DNA of 64,000 bases from Mucilaginibacter celer (GCF_003576455.2 NZ_CP032869.1:4402001-4466000); one strand, 5' to 3'; counted from the first letter of the stretch, positions 14,968 to 23,545 are shown. The notes: generated by a model from the sequence alone, not told the origin. A program made the numbers and translations.

Positions 14968-15429
14968 TTAATTTACAAGGTCCAGCACCTGTTGTGATGA
15001 AGCTTTGGTATCAACCTTACTTATCACGTGCTTAATAATTCCCTCTGCATCAATTACAAATGTGGTACGGGCAGTACCCATATATTTTTTGCCATACATG
15101 TTTTTTTCAACCCAAACACCGTAGGCTTCCACAATTTCGTGGCTGCTATCGGCTATCAGGGTAAACGGCAGGCTGTACTTGGTTTCGAATTTTTTGTGCG
15201 ATTTTTCATCGTCGGTGCTAACACCTATCACCTCGTAACCTTTACCTAAAAGCGATTGGTAGTTGTCGCGAAAATCGCACGATTCGGCTGTGCAACCGGG
15301 GGTATCATCTTTAGGATAAAAGTACAGGATCACATTTTTGCCGCGGTAATCGGCAAGGGATACGGCTTTGCCGTTTTGATCGTTAGCGGTAAAATCGGGG
15401 GCTTTATCGCCTTCTTTTAATGTTGTCAT
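14968..15429 (-). CDS. bcp: Thiol peroxidase of the Bcp/PrxQ type
   Basis: A 153-aa cytoplasmic peroxiredoxin that reduces hydrogen peroxide and organic peroxides with thioredoxin as donor. The peroxidatic Cys46 and resolving Cys51 lie in PKDDTPGCTAESCDFRD, the alpha2-type arrangement of the Bcp class. The end of the protein (GTARTTFVIDAEGIIKHV) fits the family. It starts 12 bp after the M23 peptidase stop and so belongs to the same transcript. A thioredoxin gene is present elsewhere in the window (30369-30689). Confidence 0.94.
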   Translation of the reverse strand: MTTLKEGDKAPDFTANDQNGKAVSLADYRGKNVILYFYPKDDTPGCTAESCDFRDNYQSLLGKGYEVIGVSTDDEKSHKKFETKYSLPFTLIADSSHEIVEAYGVWVEKNMYGKKYMGTARTTFVIDAEGIIKHVISKVDTKASSQQVLDLVN

Positions 15430-15441
15430 GGTATAAGGTAC

Positions 15442-17160
15442 TTATCTGTAAAAATCGGCGGCAAATTCCGAAAAATTATTCTTGTTATCAACTAACACCA
15501 ACTTAAACACGTGTTTACCGGGCACAATATCGGCATTAAACGTGTAACTTAATATTTTACTTTTATAATCATGCTCCATCAGCACCCATTTACCATCAAT
15601 AGTGCCTGTATAACTCTTGATTCCTGATAAATTATCACTCATCCTGAAATTAATCGAACGGGCGGCTTTCATATTGCTACCGTTTTTGATGTTGAGCGGA
15701 TGGATTACCGGCGGCACAGTGTCTACCTTTATATAATAGTCGCCAAAGGCACTCACCTGCGATATCACGTAGCCATCCTTATAATAACCACCCTGGCATC
15801 CACCCCAACTGCTTACAATTACAGCCTTATCGGCATACTTTCCTAAATCAACATCCGGCTTGATCCAGATCTCGTATCCTTCATGGATAGGCGTTAACCG
15901 GTTATGAATATGGTGCACCGCCGAATAAGCGCCCGGCAGCTTTGCCGACGATGAGTATTGAAAATCAAGGTCATCATACAAATTGCCCGGCATTACTATC
16001 ACTTTAACTTTATCGTTACTAAACTCGCTGCGCTTATCATAGTACAGCATGGTACCGGTTGGTTTAACCGGCTGCGGAATTGTATAAGGCGATGATTTCA
16101 CTTTTAGCTTGAGCGATGAAGTATTGCCTGCCACATCTTTCACCACATATTCAATCTCATGAAGGGCATCGTCATCAAAAGTGATGATACCCCTATTTAT
16201 TGATTGAGGGTACAGGGAGATATGGCTTCCCGGCAAAATAAAACACTTCTGCATCCAGCGGCGCGATGATTCATAAGCCGGAAAATCGATATAAGCGTTG
16301 ATAGCATGCGTTTGATCGAACGCGAAACGCTCAACCGCGAAAGTATAAACTGTTTTTCCGTCGAGTTTTAGTTCGATAGAGTAGATCCCGTTATGGTTAA
16401 ACGAAGTGCTGTTCATATCGGTAGCATTGATACCAAAGCCGATGTTTCCGCTTAGTTCAAGCGTTTGAGGCTTTATCAGGTGATAATTGCCTGCCGCTCC
16501 GGTCACCCCTAAAAACTCTTTAGGCGTTTTTTCGCTGAAGGGTTTATTATTGAGGTGGTAAATGCCGATAGAGGTGATGGTTGGCGGTACTTTATCCGGA
16601 ATTGTTAAACCGAATAGCTGGGCGTTAATGGTTTCTTCAGTTTTGCTATCGCGGATCTCGAAATGCACATGCGGACCAGCCGAAGCACCGGCATTGCCGG
16701 AGATAGCCACAACCTCATCCTTTTTAACCGGGACCTGTGTTGGCGTAAGATTAAAATCGGCCTCGTAAGTTTGATGATCGTACTGGTATTTTTTAATCAG
16801 CTCAATCACTGCCGGGCTAAAGCTTTCCAAATGTCCGTAAACCGTGGTATACCCATTAGGATGGGTGATATATATAGCCCTGCCGAAACCACCAAACTGC
16901 ACCCTCACCCTCGAGATATATCCTTCGGCAGCGGCGTGCACCGGGTAGCCGGTACGCTGGTTGGTTTTAAAATCCAGGCCCGAGTGGAAATGCGATGGCC
17001 TTAACTCGCCGAATGAACCCGCTGTTGTAGGCGGCGTTAAATCGAGCGGGTAGCGGAAATAGTTTTGCGGGTATTGCCTGCTTTGTATAATAGTTTGCGC
17101 TACGGTGCTTGCATAAATACCCAAACACAGCGCGCCTATAACCAATAGTTTTTTGATCAT
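15442..17160 (-). CDS. M23-family metallopeptidase, exported
   Basis: A 572-aa protein with a signal peptide (residues 1 to about 21, ending STVAQ) and an N-terminal LytM/M23 domain. Zinc ligands are His59 and Asp63 in HSGLD and His166 in GPHVHFEI, with His110 in YGHL and His164 as further active-site residues. The remaining 390 residues are beta-rich, Ig-like domains (PPVIHPLNIKNGSN, SGIKSYTGTIDGKWV) that probably bind a substrate or partner. With all four motifs present it is likely an active peptidoglycan endopeptidase in the periplasm. It starts 3 bp after the stop of the FAH-family gene. Confidence 0.92.
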   Translation of the reverse strand: MIKKLLVIGALCLGIYASTVAQTIIQSRQYPQNYFRYPLDLTPPTTAGSFGELRPSHFHSGLDFKTNQRTGYPVHAAAEGYISRVRVQFGGFGRAIYITHPNGYTTVYGHLESFSPAVIELIKKYQYDHQTYEADFNLTPTQVPVKKDEVVAISGNAGASAGPHVHFEIRDSKTEETINAQLFGLTIPDKVPPTITSIGIYHLNNKPFSEKTPKEFLGVTGAAGNYHLIKPQTLELSGNIGFGINATDMNSTSFNHNGIYSIELKLDGKTVYTFAVERFAFDQTHAINAYIDFPAYESSRRWMQKCFILPGSHISLYPQSINRGIITFDDDALHEIEYVVKDVAGNTSSLKLKVKSSPYTIPQPVKPTGTMLYYDKRSEFSNDKVKVIVMPGNLYDDLDFQYSSSAKLPGAYSAVHHIHNRLTPIHEGYEIWIKPDVDLGKYADKAVIVSSWGGCQGGYYKDGYVISQVSAFGDYYIKVDTVPPVIHPLNIKNGSNMKAARSINFRMSDNLSGIKSYTGTIDGKWVLMEHDYKSKILSYTFNADIVPGKHVFKLVLVDNKNNFSEFAADFYR

Positions 17161-17163
17161 GCT

Positions 17164-17775
17164 TTATTTAACGTAAAAATCGAGCATTTTTTCATCCTGA
17201 AGATAGCCTTCAAGCCTGTCGCCTATTTTTACTTTTGATACACCCGGTGGGGTGCCGGTAAATATTAGGTCGCCTTTTTTTAGGGTGATGTATTGCGAAA
17301 CAAAGGCGATGATACTTTCGAACGAGAAAAGCAGATCGCGGGTATTGCCCTGCTGGCGGGTTTCGCCGTTAATATCCAACCTTAAATCAAGATTATATAA
17401 CGATTCGAATTTTGATTTTGGAACGAAGCCGCTTACCGGTGCCGAGCCGTCAAAGGCTTTGGCCAACTCCCAGGGCAAACCTTTTTCTTTATGGCGCGAT
17501 TGGATATCGCGGGCGGTAAAATCGATCCCTAAACCAATTTCTTCGTAATAGCCGGAAGCGAATTTCTCGCTGATGTGTTTTCCTTCCTTGCTGATCTTTA
17601 ACACCAGCTCAATCTCGTGATGTACATCTTCCGAAAAATCGGGATGATAAAAAGGCTTGTTATCTTTTAACAAAGCCGTTTCAGGCTTCATAAATATTAC
17701 CGGGGTGGTTGGCACCGGATTGTTGAGTTCTTTGGCGTGTTCGGCGTAGTTGCGGCCAATGGCAATAATTTTCAT
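17164..17775 (-). CDS. Fumarylacetoacetate-hydrolase-family protein
   Basis: A 203-aa single-domain FAH-fold protein. The N-terminal IGRNYAEHAKELN, the metal-binding EIELVLKI with the following Glu/Asp pair, DFTARDIQ and LIFTGTPPGV are the family hallmarks. Relatives act as acylpyruvases or oxaloacetate decarboxylases/tautomerases; the substrate here cannot be told. It is the first gene of the long minus-strand run and has a -7 box (TAGCTTTG) 20 bp upstream of its ATG. Confidence 0.9.
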   Translation of the reverse strand: MKIIAIGRNYAEHAKELNNPVPTTPVIFMKPETALLKDNKPFYHPDFSEDVHHEIELVLKISKEGKHISEKFASGYYEEIGLGIDFTARDIQSRHKEKGLPWELAKAFDGSAPVSGFVPKSKFESLYNLDLRLDINGETRQQGNTRDLLFSFESIIAFVSQYITLKKGDLIFTGTPPGVSKVKIGDRLEGYLQDEKMLDFYVK

Positions 17776-17794
17776 AAATGAACGCTGTAAACGC

Positions 17795-17802
17795 CAAAGC
17801 TA
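17795..17802 (-). promoter_or_regulatory. Putative -7 box TAGCTTTG for the FAH-led operon
   Basis: On the minus strand it reads TAGCTTTG, matching TAnnTTTG, 20 bp before the FAH start codon. No clear -33 TTTG was found at 19 bp. Confidence 0.45.
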
Positions 17803-17870
17803 AAAAATTTGGATGGTTTCCGTGCCGTTGTTGGTGTTAAGAAGAGATAAAAAAAGTGGGGCGAATGTGC

Positions 17871-18229
17871 GATTCCCTCCCCTGGGAGGGTGTAGGGAGG
17901 GGTTTCTACATCATGCTATGAGGTATGCATGGCGGACAAACCCCTCCCTACCACTACACAGTCCACCGCACCCCTCCCCAGGGCTACAGTGTGTACACAT
18001 CTTTAAAGTCTTTCAATTCCCCAGAGGGGATACCTGTTTGTAAAAAAAATTAACGTCGTAATTCTTTGCCTCTTAGAGGCTACCCTCTTGCATGTAGGTT
18101 CAAAGCATGTTCAGGGGTAGCACCTACGGCGCATTTTTATTGTTTTGTCCCGAATGCTATAAACAGGTAGCACCTACAGCGCATTAATGAAAGATGTGTA
18201 CACACAGTAGCTCCCCAGGGAGGGAATTA
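17871..18229. repeat. Outer G/C-tract inverted repeat, split by an inserted element
   Basis: The left end GATTCCCTCCCCTGGGAGGG (17871-17890) is complementary to the right end CTCCCCAGGGAGGGAATT (18211-18228). An inner hairpin pairs GTAGGGAGGGGTTT (17892-17905) with AAACCCCTCCCTAC (17938-17951). Removing 17984-18210 and one 10-bp repeat restores a compact element of about 120 bp. The 536-bp gap otherwise contains no gene. Confidence 0.8.
17984..18210. mobile_element. MITE-like 227-bp element with 21-bp inverted ends and 10-bp direct repeats
   Basis: The left end CTACAGTGTGTACACATCTT(T) (17984-18004) matches the inverted right end AAAGATGTGTACACACAGTA(G) (18190-18210) with one mismatch in 21. 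The 10-bp sequence CTCCCCAGGG lies immediately outside both ends (17974-17983 and 18211-18220), as a target-site duplication would. No protein is encoded. The interior carries words shared with other repeats of the window (CCCCAGAGGGG, TAGCACCTACRGCGCATT, GCTATAAACAGGTAG). The ends do not belong to an IS family I can name. Confidence 0.75.
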
Positions 18230-18311
18230 AAAAAAACTCAAATATGGGTAGTTATTCTCCCCACAGAAGGAAGCGTTAAAAAATTAAGATAGCTTGATTG
18301 GAGAAAGGTTC

Positions 18312-18836
18312 TTACAACACCAACACCCTTTTAATAACCGATTCAGTACCGGCCACCACCCGTATAAAATAAAACCCACGGGTAAGCTTATTGGCTATAG
18401 GATAGTTCAGATTATGATCGCCTGATTCAACCCTTTGCGAAAACATGGTTGAAATATCGTTACCCAACACATCTTTTATTTTGATGGTAACATTGGTATT
18501 GCGCGATATGGAGTATTTTAAATTGATTTGATCAGTTACCGGGTTTGGGTATAACTGCACGTCGGTAAGCAACTTATCGTCGGGCCGTGCCACATTTACC
18601 TTCACGTTTGAAGTAACCGCGGGTTTAAGCGGAGGCAAGGCCAGGTGAAGCCCGTTTTTCAGGTATGAATTTTTGGACGATTTAGTTTTACTACGCAGCA
18701 ATACCGTATCTGTTTTAAAATCAGCTTTAAGCGTCTTAAAATCAGCGGCAAAGGCAAAGTTGATGAAAATTGCCATCGCAACCATCACAACCCAGGTATA
18801 GGTATAAACATAGGAGTATGTAAAACTTCGCCTCAT
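18312..18836 (-). CDS. Exported protein with T9SS type A sorting domain
   Basis: A 174-aa protein with an N-terminal signal/anchor segment (residues 13-30, VVMVAMAIFINFAFA). The region of about 55-95 is of low complexity. The C-terminal domain of about 80 residues starts VQLYPNPVTDQINLKY and ends GFYFIRVVAGTESVIKRVLVL. This domain is the type A signal read by the type IX secretion system, which moves proteins across the outer membrane. Almost nothing but the sorting domain is left, so it may be a minimal or truncated substrate with no recognisable passenger. Confidence 0.88.
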   Translation of the reverse strand: MRRSFTYSYVYTYTWVVMVAMAIFINFAFAADFKTLKADFKTDTVLLRSKTKSSKNSYLKNGLHLALPPLKPAVTSNVKVNVARPDDKLLTDVQLYPNPVTDQINLKYSISRNTNVTIKIKDVLGNDISTMFSQRVESGDHNLNYPIANKLTRGFYFIRVVAGTESVIKRVLVL

Positions 18837-18853
18837 TATTTAGTATGATTCTA

Positions 18854-18861
18854 CAAAAGTA
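18854..18861 (-). promoter_or_regulatory. Putative -7 box TACTTTTG of the T9SS-sorted protein gene
   Basis: It reads TACTTTTG on the minus strand, 17 bp before the ATG. A CAAA at 18878-18881 (TTTG on the minus strand) may be the -33 element, with a 16-bp spacer. Confidence 0.45.
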
Positions 18862-19005
18862 TAAATAAAGCGCTCACCAAATTATATTTTGCTGTTTTTG
18901 TAAAACTTTTTAACAATTTTTAACAGAACAAGCACCTTATTGTATCATAGACACATTATTTCGTTATACGTTTAACTCGGATAATGGTTTAACCAAAAAA
19001 ATTAA

Positions 19006-19013
19006 TATTTTTG
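19006..19013 (+). promoter_or_regulatory. Putative -7 box TATTTTTG of kup
   Basis: It matches TAnnTTTG, 19 bp before the GTG start of kup. This supports the use of that GTG, since there is no ATG between the box and the conserved N-terminus. Confidence 0.5.
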
Positions 19014-19032
19014 CCATCTCTAAATCATAAAA

Positions 19033-20982
19033 GTGTCAAATCATAAAGATCTGCATAAACTGTCGGCCGCCGGCTTCTTAATCAGTTTAGGAATAATTTA
19101 CGGTGATATTGGTACCTCCCCATTATACGTATTTAAGGCCATAGTTGGCCAGCAGCAAATTTCCGAAACCTTAATTCTGGGAGGAGTTTCATTAATTTTC
19201 TGGACTCTTACGTTACAAACCACCATCAAGTACGTGGTAATTACACTAAGGGCTGATAACAAAGGTGAGGGCGGCATTTTTTCGCTGTTTTCATTGGTGC
19301 GCCGACGCGCAAAATGGCTCATTATACCGGCAGTGGTAGGTGGCTGTGCGCTGTTGGCCGATGGTATCATCACCCCTCCTATTACCATTTCATCGGCCAT
19401 AGAGGGGTTGCAAACCTATCAGCCTAATTTACCTACAGTGTATGTTGTAATGGCCATTATAACGGTATTATTTATTATACAGCAGTTTGGTACTTCGCTG
19501 GTTGGTAAGGCATTTGGCCCTATTATGTTTATCTGGTTTACCATGATGGGCGTGCTGGGCGTTAGCTACATTATTCACGATCCGTGGATTATCCGTTCGT
19601 TAAACCCGTATTACGCCGTTAAATTGCTTACCTCAAGCTCAAGCGATGGTGCTTTTATCGTATTAGGTGCGGTTTTCCTGTGTACTACCGGTGCCGAGGC
19701 CCTATACTCCGACCTTGGTCACTGCGGTAAAGCCAACATCCGCGTAAGCTGGATCTACGTAAAAATCTGCTTAATATTAAATTACCTGGGCCAGGCGGTT
19801 TGGTTATTACAACGCAATGGCCACGTAATGGATCTGAACGCCAACAACCCCTTTTATAAAATTATGCCCGAGTGGTTTTTGATATTTGGTATCGGTATCG
19901 CTACCGTAGCCGCTATCATTGCCAGCCAGGCTTTAATTTCCGGTTCGTTTACGCTTATTGCCGAGGCTGTAAGGCTTAACCTTTGGCCAAAAGTGCGCAT
20001 CAATTACCCGTCCGAGCAAAAGGGCCAATTATACGTACCAAGCGTTAACTGGCTGCTGTGGGCAGGCTGTTTAGGTGTGGTACTGATCTTTAAACATTCG
20101 GATAAAATGGAGGCCGCTTACGGTTTAAGTATTACCGTGGCCATGCTCATGACCACCATCCTGGTATCTAAATTCCTGAAACGTAAAAAAGTCCCCAATT
20201 ATATTATCAATACGTTTTTGGTGGTTTATATTCTTATTGAGGGTACATTCCTTACCGGTAACCTGCATAAGTTTTTAGATGGCGGCTGGTTTACCCTATC
20301 CATCGGCTTTGTGCTGTTCACGGTAATGTGGACGTGGCATACCGCCCGTAAAATCAGGAACCGCTATGTGAAATTTGTAGAGATTGAAGATTATTTCGAT
20401 ATCATTACAGAGCTAAGTCATGACGAAAGCGTGCCTAAATACGCCTCACAACTGGTGTATCTTACCAGCGCCAACTTCAATTCAGAAATTGAATCGAAAA
20501 TTGTTTACTCGATACTGCAAAAGCAACCTAAACGCGCCGATGTTTACTGGCTGGTACACGTTGACGTGGTTGACGAGCCATACAAACGCGAATACGAAGT
20601 TGACCACCTGGTACCCAACAAACTGATCCGTATCGACTTTAAACTGGGTTTCCGCGTTGAGCAGCAAATAAACCTGCTTTTCAGGAAAGTAGTTGAAGAC
20701 CTGGTTAAAAAAGGCGAGGTTGATATTACCAGCACCTACAAATCATTAAACAAACATAAAATTGTAGGCGATTTCCGCTTCGTGGTGATCGAAAAGGTAT
20801 TTTCACGCTCACATAATCTGTCGTTTATTGAAAGGTTTATTATGGATTATTACAAGCAGCTTAAAAAAGTGAGCTTATCCGAAGAGCGCGGTTTCGGCCT
20901 CGATCTGAGCTTTGTAACGGTTGAGAAAGTGCCATTGGTATTAACTATGCCTGAAGCTATAGAGATTCATAGGATTAATTAA
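19033..20982 (+). CDS. kup: Kup-type low-affinity potassium uptake protein
   Basis: A 649-aa membrane protein of the KUP/HAK/KT family that brings K+ into the cell, probably with protons. The family signature GIIYGDIGTSPLYVFKAI is near the N-terminus, LWLLQ-type and GAVFLCTTGAEALYSDLGH segments follow, and about twelve hydrophobic helices are seen. A soluble C-terminal tail covers about residues 450-649. The start is a GTG (19033); the next upstream in-frame region lies above the likely promoter. It ends in a strong terminator and seems monocistronic. Confidence 0.95.
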   Translation: MSNHKDLHKLSAAGFLISLGIIYGDIGTSPLYVFKAIVGQQQISETLILGGVSLIFWTLTLQTTIKYVVITLRADNKGEGGIFSLFSLVRRRAKWLIIPAVVGGCALLADGIITPPITISSAIEGLQTYQPNLPTVYVVMAIITVLFIIQQFGTSLVGKAFGPIMFIWFTMMGVLGVSYIIHDPWIIRSLNPYYAVKLLTSSSSDGAFIVLGAVFLCTTGAEALYSDLGHCGKANIRVSWIYVKICLILNYLGQAVWLLQRNGHVMDLNANNPFYKIMPEWFLIFGIGIATVAAIIASQALISGSFTLIAEAVRLNLWPKVRINYPSEQKGQLYVPSVNWLLWAGCLGVVLIFKHSDKMEAAYGLSITVAMLMTTILVSKFLKRKKVPNYIINTFLVVYILIEGTFLTGNLHKFLDGGWFTLSIGFVLFTVMWTWHTARKIRNRYVKFVEIEDYFDIITELSHDESVPKYASQLVYLTSANFNSEIESKIVYSILQKQPKRADVYWLVHVDVVDEPYKREYEVDHLVPNKLIRIDFKLGFRVEQQINLLFRKVVEDLVKKGEVDITSTYKSLNKHKIVGDFRFVVIEKVFSRSHNLSFIERFIMDYYKQLKKVSLSEERGFGLDLSFVTVEKVPLVLTMPEAIEIHRIN

Positions 20983-20986
20983 AACA

Positions 20987-21040
20987 TCTAATAAAAAGAA
21001 AGGCCTCACGGGAATCCGTGAGGCCTTTCTTTTTATTAGA
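20987..21040 (+). terminator. Long perfect hairpin terminator after kup
   Basis: A 25-bp perfect stem (20987-21011 / 21016-21040) with loop GAAT. Its core is AGGCCTCACGG / CCGTGAGGCCT and the outer part is A/T-rich, so the 3' arm itself supplies the T-rich tract TTTCTTTTTATT. It lies 4 bp after the kup stop. Confidence 0.85.
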
Positions 21041-21043
21041 AAT

Positions 21044-21172
21044 TATCTGCCGCGGGTTTAGCGCAGCGTAACCCGTGGTTGGCAATCACTTAAGTTTATA
21101 ACTTAAGTCCCCACTCGGGTCAGAGACCCGAATGCTTATTCCCACGGGTTACGCTACGCTAAACCCGCGGTA
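21044..21172. repeat. Nested palindromic repeat, family B, copy 2 (uninterrupted, inverted)
   Basis: The arms CCGCGGGTTTAGCGCAGCGT...and ACGCTACGCTAAACCCGCGG enclose the same two inner hairpins as the copy at 5300-5492. They come in the opposite order and are separated by only a few bp (ACTTAAGTCCCCACTCGGGTC at 21101-21121). It is an inverted, uninterrupted version. A third, half copy is at 21335-21365. Confidence 0.85.
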
Positions 21173-21517
21173 GGTTGTTTTTTTATTTTTAAACCGCCTT
21201 ATCCAAAGCCAGCCGCATATACTTCCGCAACTCATCATTAATATCTTCCTTAAAAAACATCCGGAAGTAGTGATTGTGCTGATTGGTACCCGGAACCTGC
21301 TTTATTTTACTGAAACACAGGTTATCCTCATCTGCCACGGGTTACGCTGTGCTAAACCCGCGGTAGTTATTTTTTTAAACCGCCTTATCCAAAGCCAGCC
21401 TCATATAGCTCCTCACCTCATCATTAATATCTTCCTTAAAAAACATCCGGAAGTAGTGATTGTGCTGATTGGTGCCGGGTACCTGTTTTATTTTACTAAA
21501 ACACAGGTTATCCTCAT
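21142..21517. repeat. Tandem duplication of about 190 bp covering the 3' end of the next gene
   Basis: Unit 1 (21142-21331) and unit 2 (21335-21517) each start with the family B half-arm CCACGGGTTACGCT and end with ACAGGTTATCCTCAT. Unit 2 contains the last 47 codons of the gene at 21375-21788. The units are joined by TCTG. Confidence 0.85.
21189..21331 (-). pseudogene. Duplicated C-terminal fragment of the 21375-21788 gene
   Basis: Read on the minus strand in the same frame, this fragment gives EDNLCFSKIKQVPGTNQH... through to ...RLALDKAV and a TAA stop. It has no stop inside and only two visible changes from the parent (V to L and S to K in the INDEVRSYM region). It has no start codon or promoter of its own. 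It is therefore a young relic of the tandem duplication and is unlikely to be expressed. Confidence 0.8.
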
Positions 21518-21788
21518 AAACCTCATTAAAAGGAAAAACCACATCAATAAAGTTTTTACCCAGCTGGCTTATGTAGGCAAAATTTACCCTTGCGCCTAAG
21601 GCAATCATGCTTTTGGTAGGATAAACTTTAATATCGCCCATTTGCAGGTACTCATCAACCAAATGATCGAAAAGATCTATTGTATGCGGTGTTTTGCCGG
21701 CTAATGCTTCTGATAGCTCCCTGTCGCGGCATGAATGCACCTGGTTGGTGGCTTTAAATTCACGCTGGCAGAGGGGGCAGGTCCACAT
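21375..21788 (-). CDS. Small zinc-finger-like protein with DUF5655-like domain
   Basis: A 137-aa protein. The N-terminal MWTCPLCQREFKATNQVHSC has a C-x2-C...H-x-C pattern that could hold a zinc ion. The rest (residues 30-137) resembles the DUF5655 domain, with YPTKSMIALGARVNFAYI and NHYFRMFFKEDINDE. The function of this domain is not known to me; relatives are small cytoplasmic proteins. The gene starts 6 bp after the stop of the permease gene and so is its operon partner. Its 3' end has been copied in tandem just downstream. Confidence 0.78.
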   Translation of the reverse strand: MWTCPLCQREFKATNQVHSCRDRELSEALAGKTPHTIDLFDHLVDEYLQMGDIKVYPTKSMIALGARVNFAYISQLGKNFIDVVFPFNEVYEDNLCFSKIKQVPGTNQHNHYFRMFFKEDINDEVRSYMRLALDKAV

Positions 21789-21794
21789 AAAGCT

Positions 21795-23513
21795 TTACTT
21801 TGTTTTGGCTGCAGCTTCTTTGCCTATCACGCTGTTTTTATAGCTATAGGTGAAGTAGATAACCAGGCCAATAATGAGCCAGATCAAAAAGCGGATCCAG
21901 CTGTCGTAAGTTAATTCGGCCATTAAATAAAAGCAGCTTAGTAATCCCAACACCGGGATAAGCGACAGCTTTTTGATTACAGCCAATACTGTTAAAGTAG
22001 TTGACAGCAATATAAAAAGGAAGAATGGAAATTTTTGATGGATATTCTCGCCCGAAAACAACCCAAGGAAATTATTCCAGCAAAGAACCAATACAATAAT
22101 GTATATCACCGGTGCAATCCATTGCGAATTGATATAAGGCAGATGAAATTTACCTTTGGCAGCCTCTTCACGAGGCAAAAGCAATACACCGCCGCAAACC
22201 AGCACAAAGGCAAACAGGGTACCGATACTGGTAAGATCAGTTACCACGGTAAGATTTAAAAACAATGCCGGTACTGCCACTACAAAGCCGGTTACAATAG
22301 TTGAAAACGAAGGAGTTTGATATTTAGGGTGAATGCGCGAAAAAACTTTCGGCAACAAACCGTCGCGGCTCATGCTCATCCAGATGCGTGGCTGGCCTAA
22401 CTGAAATATCAGCAATACGCTGGCGGTAGCAATTACAGCGCTTATGGAAATTACATAGCTGATGTTATGCAAACCAACCTTGGCAAAAACAAATGCCAGC
22501 GGATCGCCTACCTGCAGCTCTTTATAGCTTACCATACCGGTTAACACCAGCGAGATGAGCACGTACAACACCGTACAAATAACCAGCGAATAGATCATGC
22601 CGCGGGGCAAATCGCGCTGTGGCCGTTCGCATTCTTCGGCCGTGGTTGATATGGCATCAAAGCCTATGTAGGCAAAAAACACGCCGGATACGCCTTTCAT
22701 CACACCACCAAAGCCATTAGGCAAAAACGGGTGCCAGTTGGCCGGAGTAACGTAGAAAAAGCCTATCACAATAACGGCAAGTACAATGGCTATTTTTAAA
22801 TACACCATGGCATTGGTTGCCTTTTTGGTTTCGCGGATGCCTATGTACACCAGGTAAGTAATAATTATTACAATGAGCAGGGCCGGCAAATTAGCAACCA
22901 GTTTTAAACTGCCAAATCCCGGAGCACTATCCCAGGCGGCGGCGTTTTCACGCATTACATCGGTAATTTTTGATAGCTGGTTGCTGGCTGTAAATTGCAC
23001 AACATCCTCATGCGCCCTGAATACCGTAAAATAATCTGTATAAAGATATCGTGGCAAATGGATCTTAAATCCTTCGAGGAAGTTTACAAAATAAGTACTC
23101 CAGGATATGGCCACAGCTATATTGCCGATGGCGTATTCCATTAACAGATCCCAACCGATAATCCAGGCAATCAATTCGCCAAATGAAGCATAGGCGTAAG
23201 TATAAGCACTGCCGGCTACAGGGATGCGCGAGGCAAACTCGGCATAGCAAAGGGCAGAAAAGCCACAGGTTATGGCGGTAATTACAAACAGGATACTCAC
23301 ACCGGGCCCACCCTGAAAGGAGGCTTCGCCAATGGTAGAGAAGATGCCGGCGCCTACTACGGCGGCTATCCCCATTAGGGTAAGGTCGCGTACGTTAAGT
23401 TCTTTCTTGAGTTGTGATGTTGTTGTTCCCGGGTGCTCGCCATCTCCAAATCCGCATTCAACATCGTGCAATATTTTTTCTACTGATTTTTTACGAAAGA
23501 TACTTTTCGACAT
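21795..23513 (-). CDS. APC-superfamily amino acid permease
   Basis: A 572-aa membrane protein with about 12-14 hydrophobic helices. After a cytoplasmic N-terminus comes LKKELNVRDLTLMGIAAVVGAGIFSTIGEAS, where GxGIF is the substrate-binding bend of TM1 in the APC fold. The motif GVSGVFFAYIGFDAISTTAEECERPQRDLPRG is the conserved TM6-loop region of cationic amino acid transporters. It is likely an amino acid importer in the inner membrane; the substrate is not defined. It is divergent from the PAP2 gene across an 83-bp region with a promoter box on each strand. Confidence 0.93.
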   Translation of the reverse strand: MSKSIFRKKSVEKILHDVECGFGDGEHPGTTTSQLKKELNVRDLTLMGIAAVVGAGIFSTIGEASFQGGPGVSILFVITAITCGFSALCYAEFASRIPVAGSAYTYAYASFGELIAWIIGWDLLMEYAIGNIAVAISWSTYFVNFLEGFKIHLPRYLYTDYFTVFRAHEDVVQFTASNQLSKITDVMRENAAAWDSAPGFGSLKLVANLPALLIVIIITYLVYIGIRETKKATNAMVYLKIAIVLAVIVIGFFYVTPANWHPFLPNGFGGVMKGVSGVFFAYIGFDAISTTAEECERPQRDLPRGMIYSLVICTVLYVLISLVLTGMVSYKELQVGDPLAFVFAKVGLHNISYVISISAVIATASVLLIFQLGQPRIWMSMSRDGLLPKVFSRIHPKYQTPSFSTIVTGFVVAVPALFLNLTVVTDLTSIGTLFAFVLVCGGVLLLPREEAAKGKFHLPYINSQWIAPVIYIIVLVLCWNNFLGLFSGENIHQKFPFFLFILLSTTLTVLAVIKKLSLIPVLGLLSCFYLMAELTYDSWIRFLIWLIIGLVIYFTYSYKNSVIGKEAAAKTK

Positions 23514-23545
23514 GTAGTTTAATCAATTAAATAGCTAATCAATCT

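Noticed and set aside
17813-18043. 76-aa open reading frame on the plus strand
   Set aside because: It lies across the inverted repeat and the inserted element; its Pro/Ser-rich sequence comes from CCCTCCC tracts.
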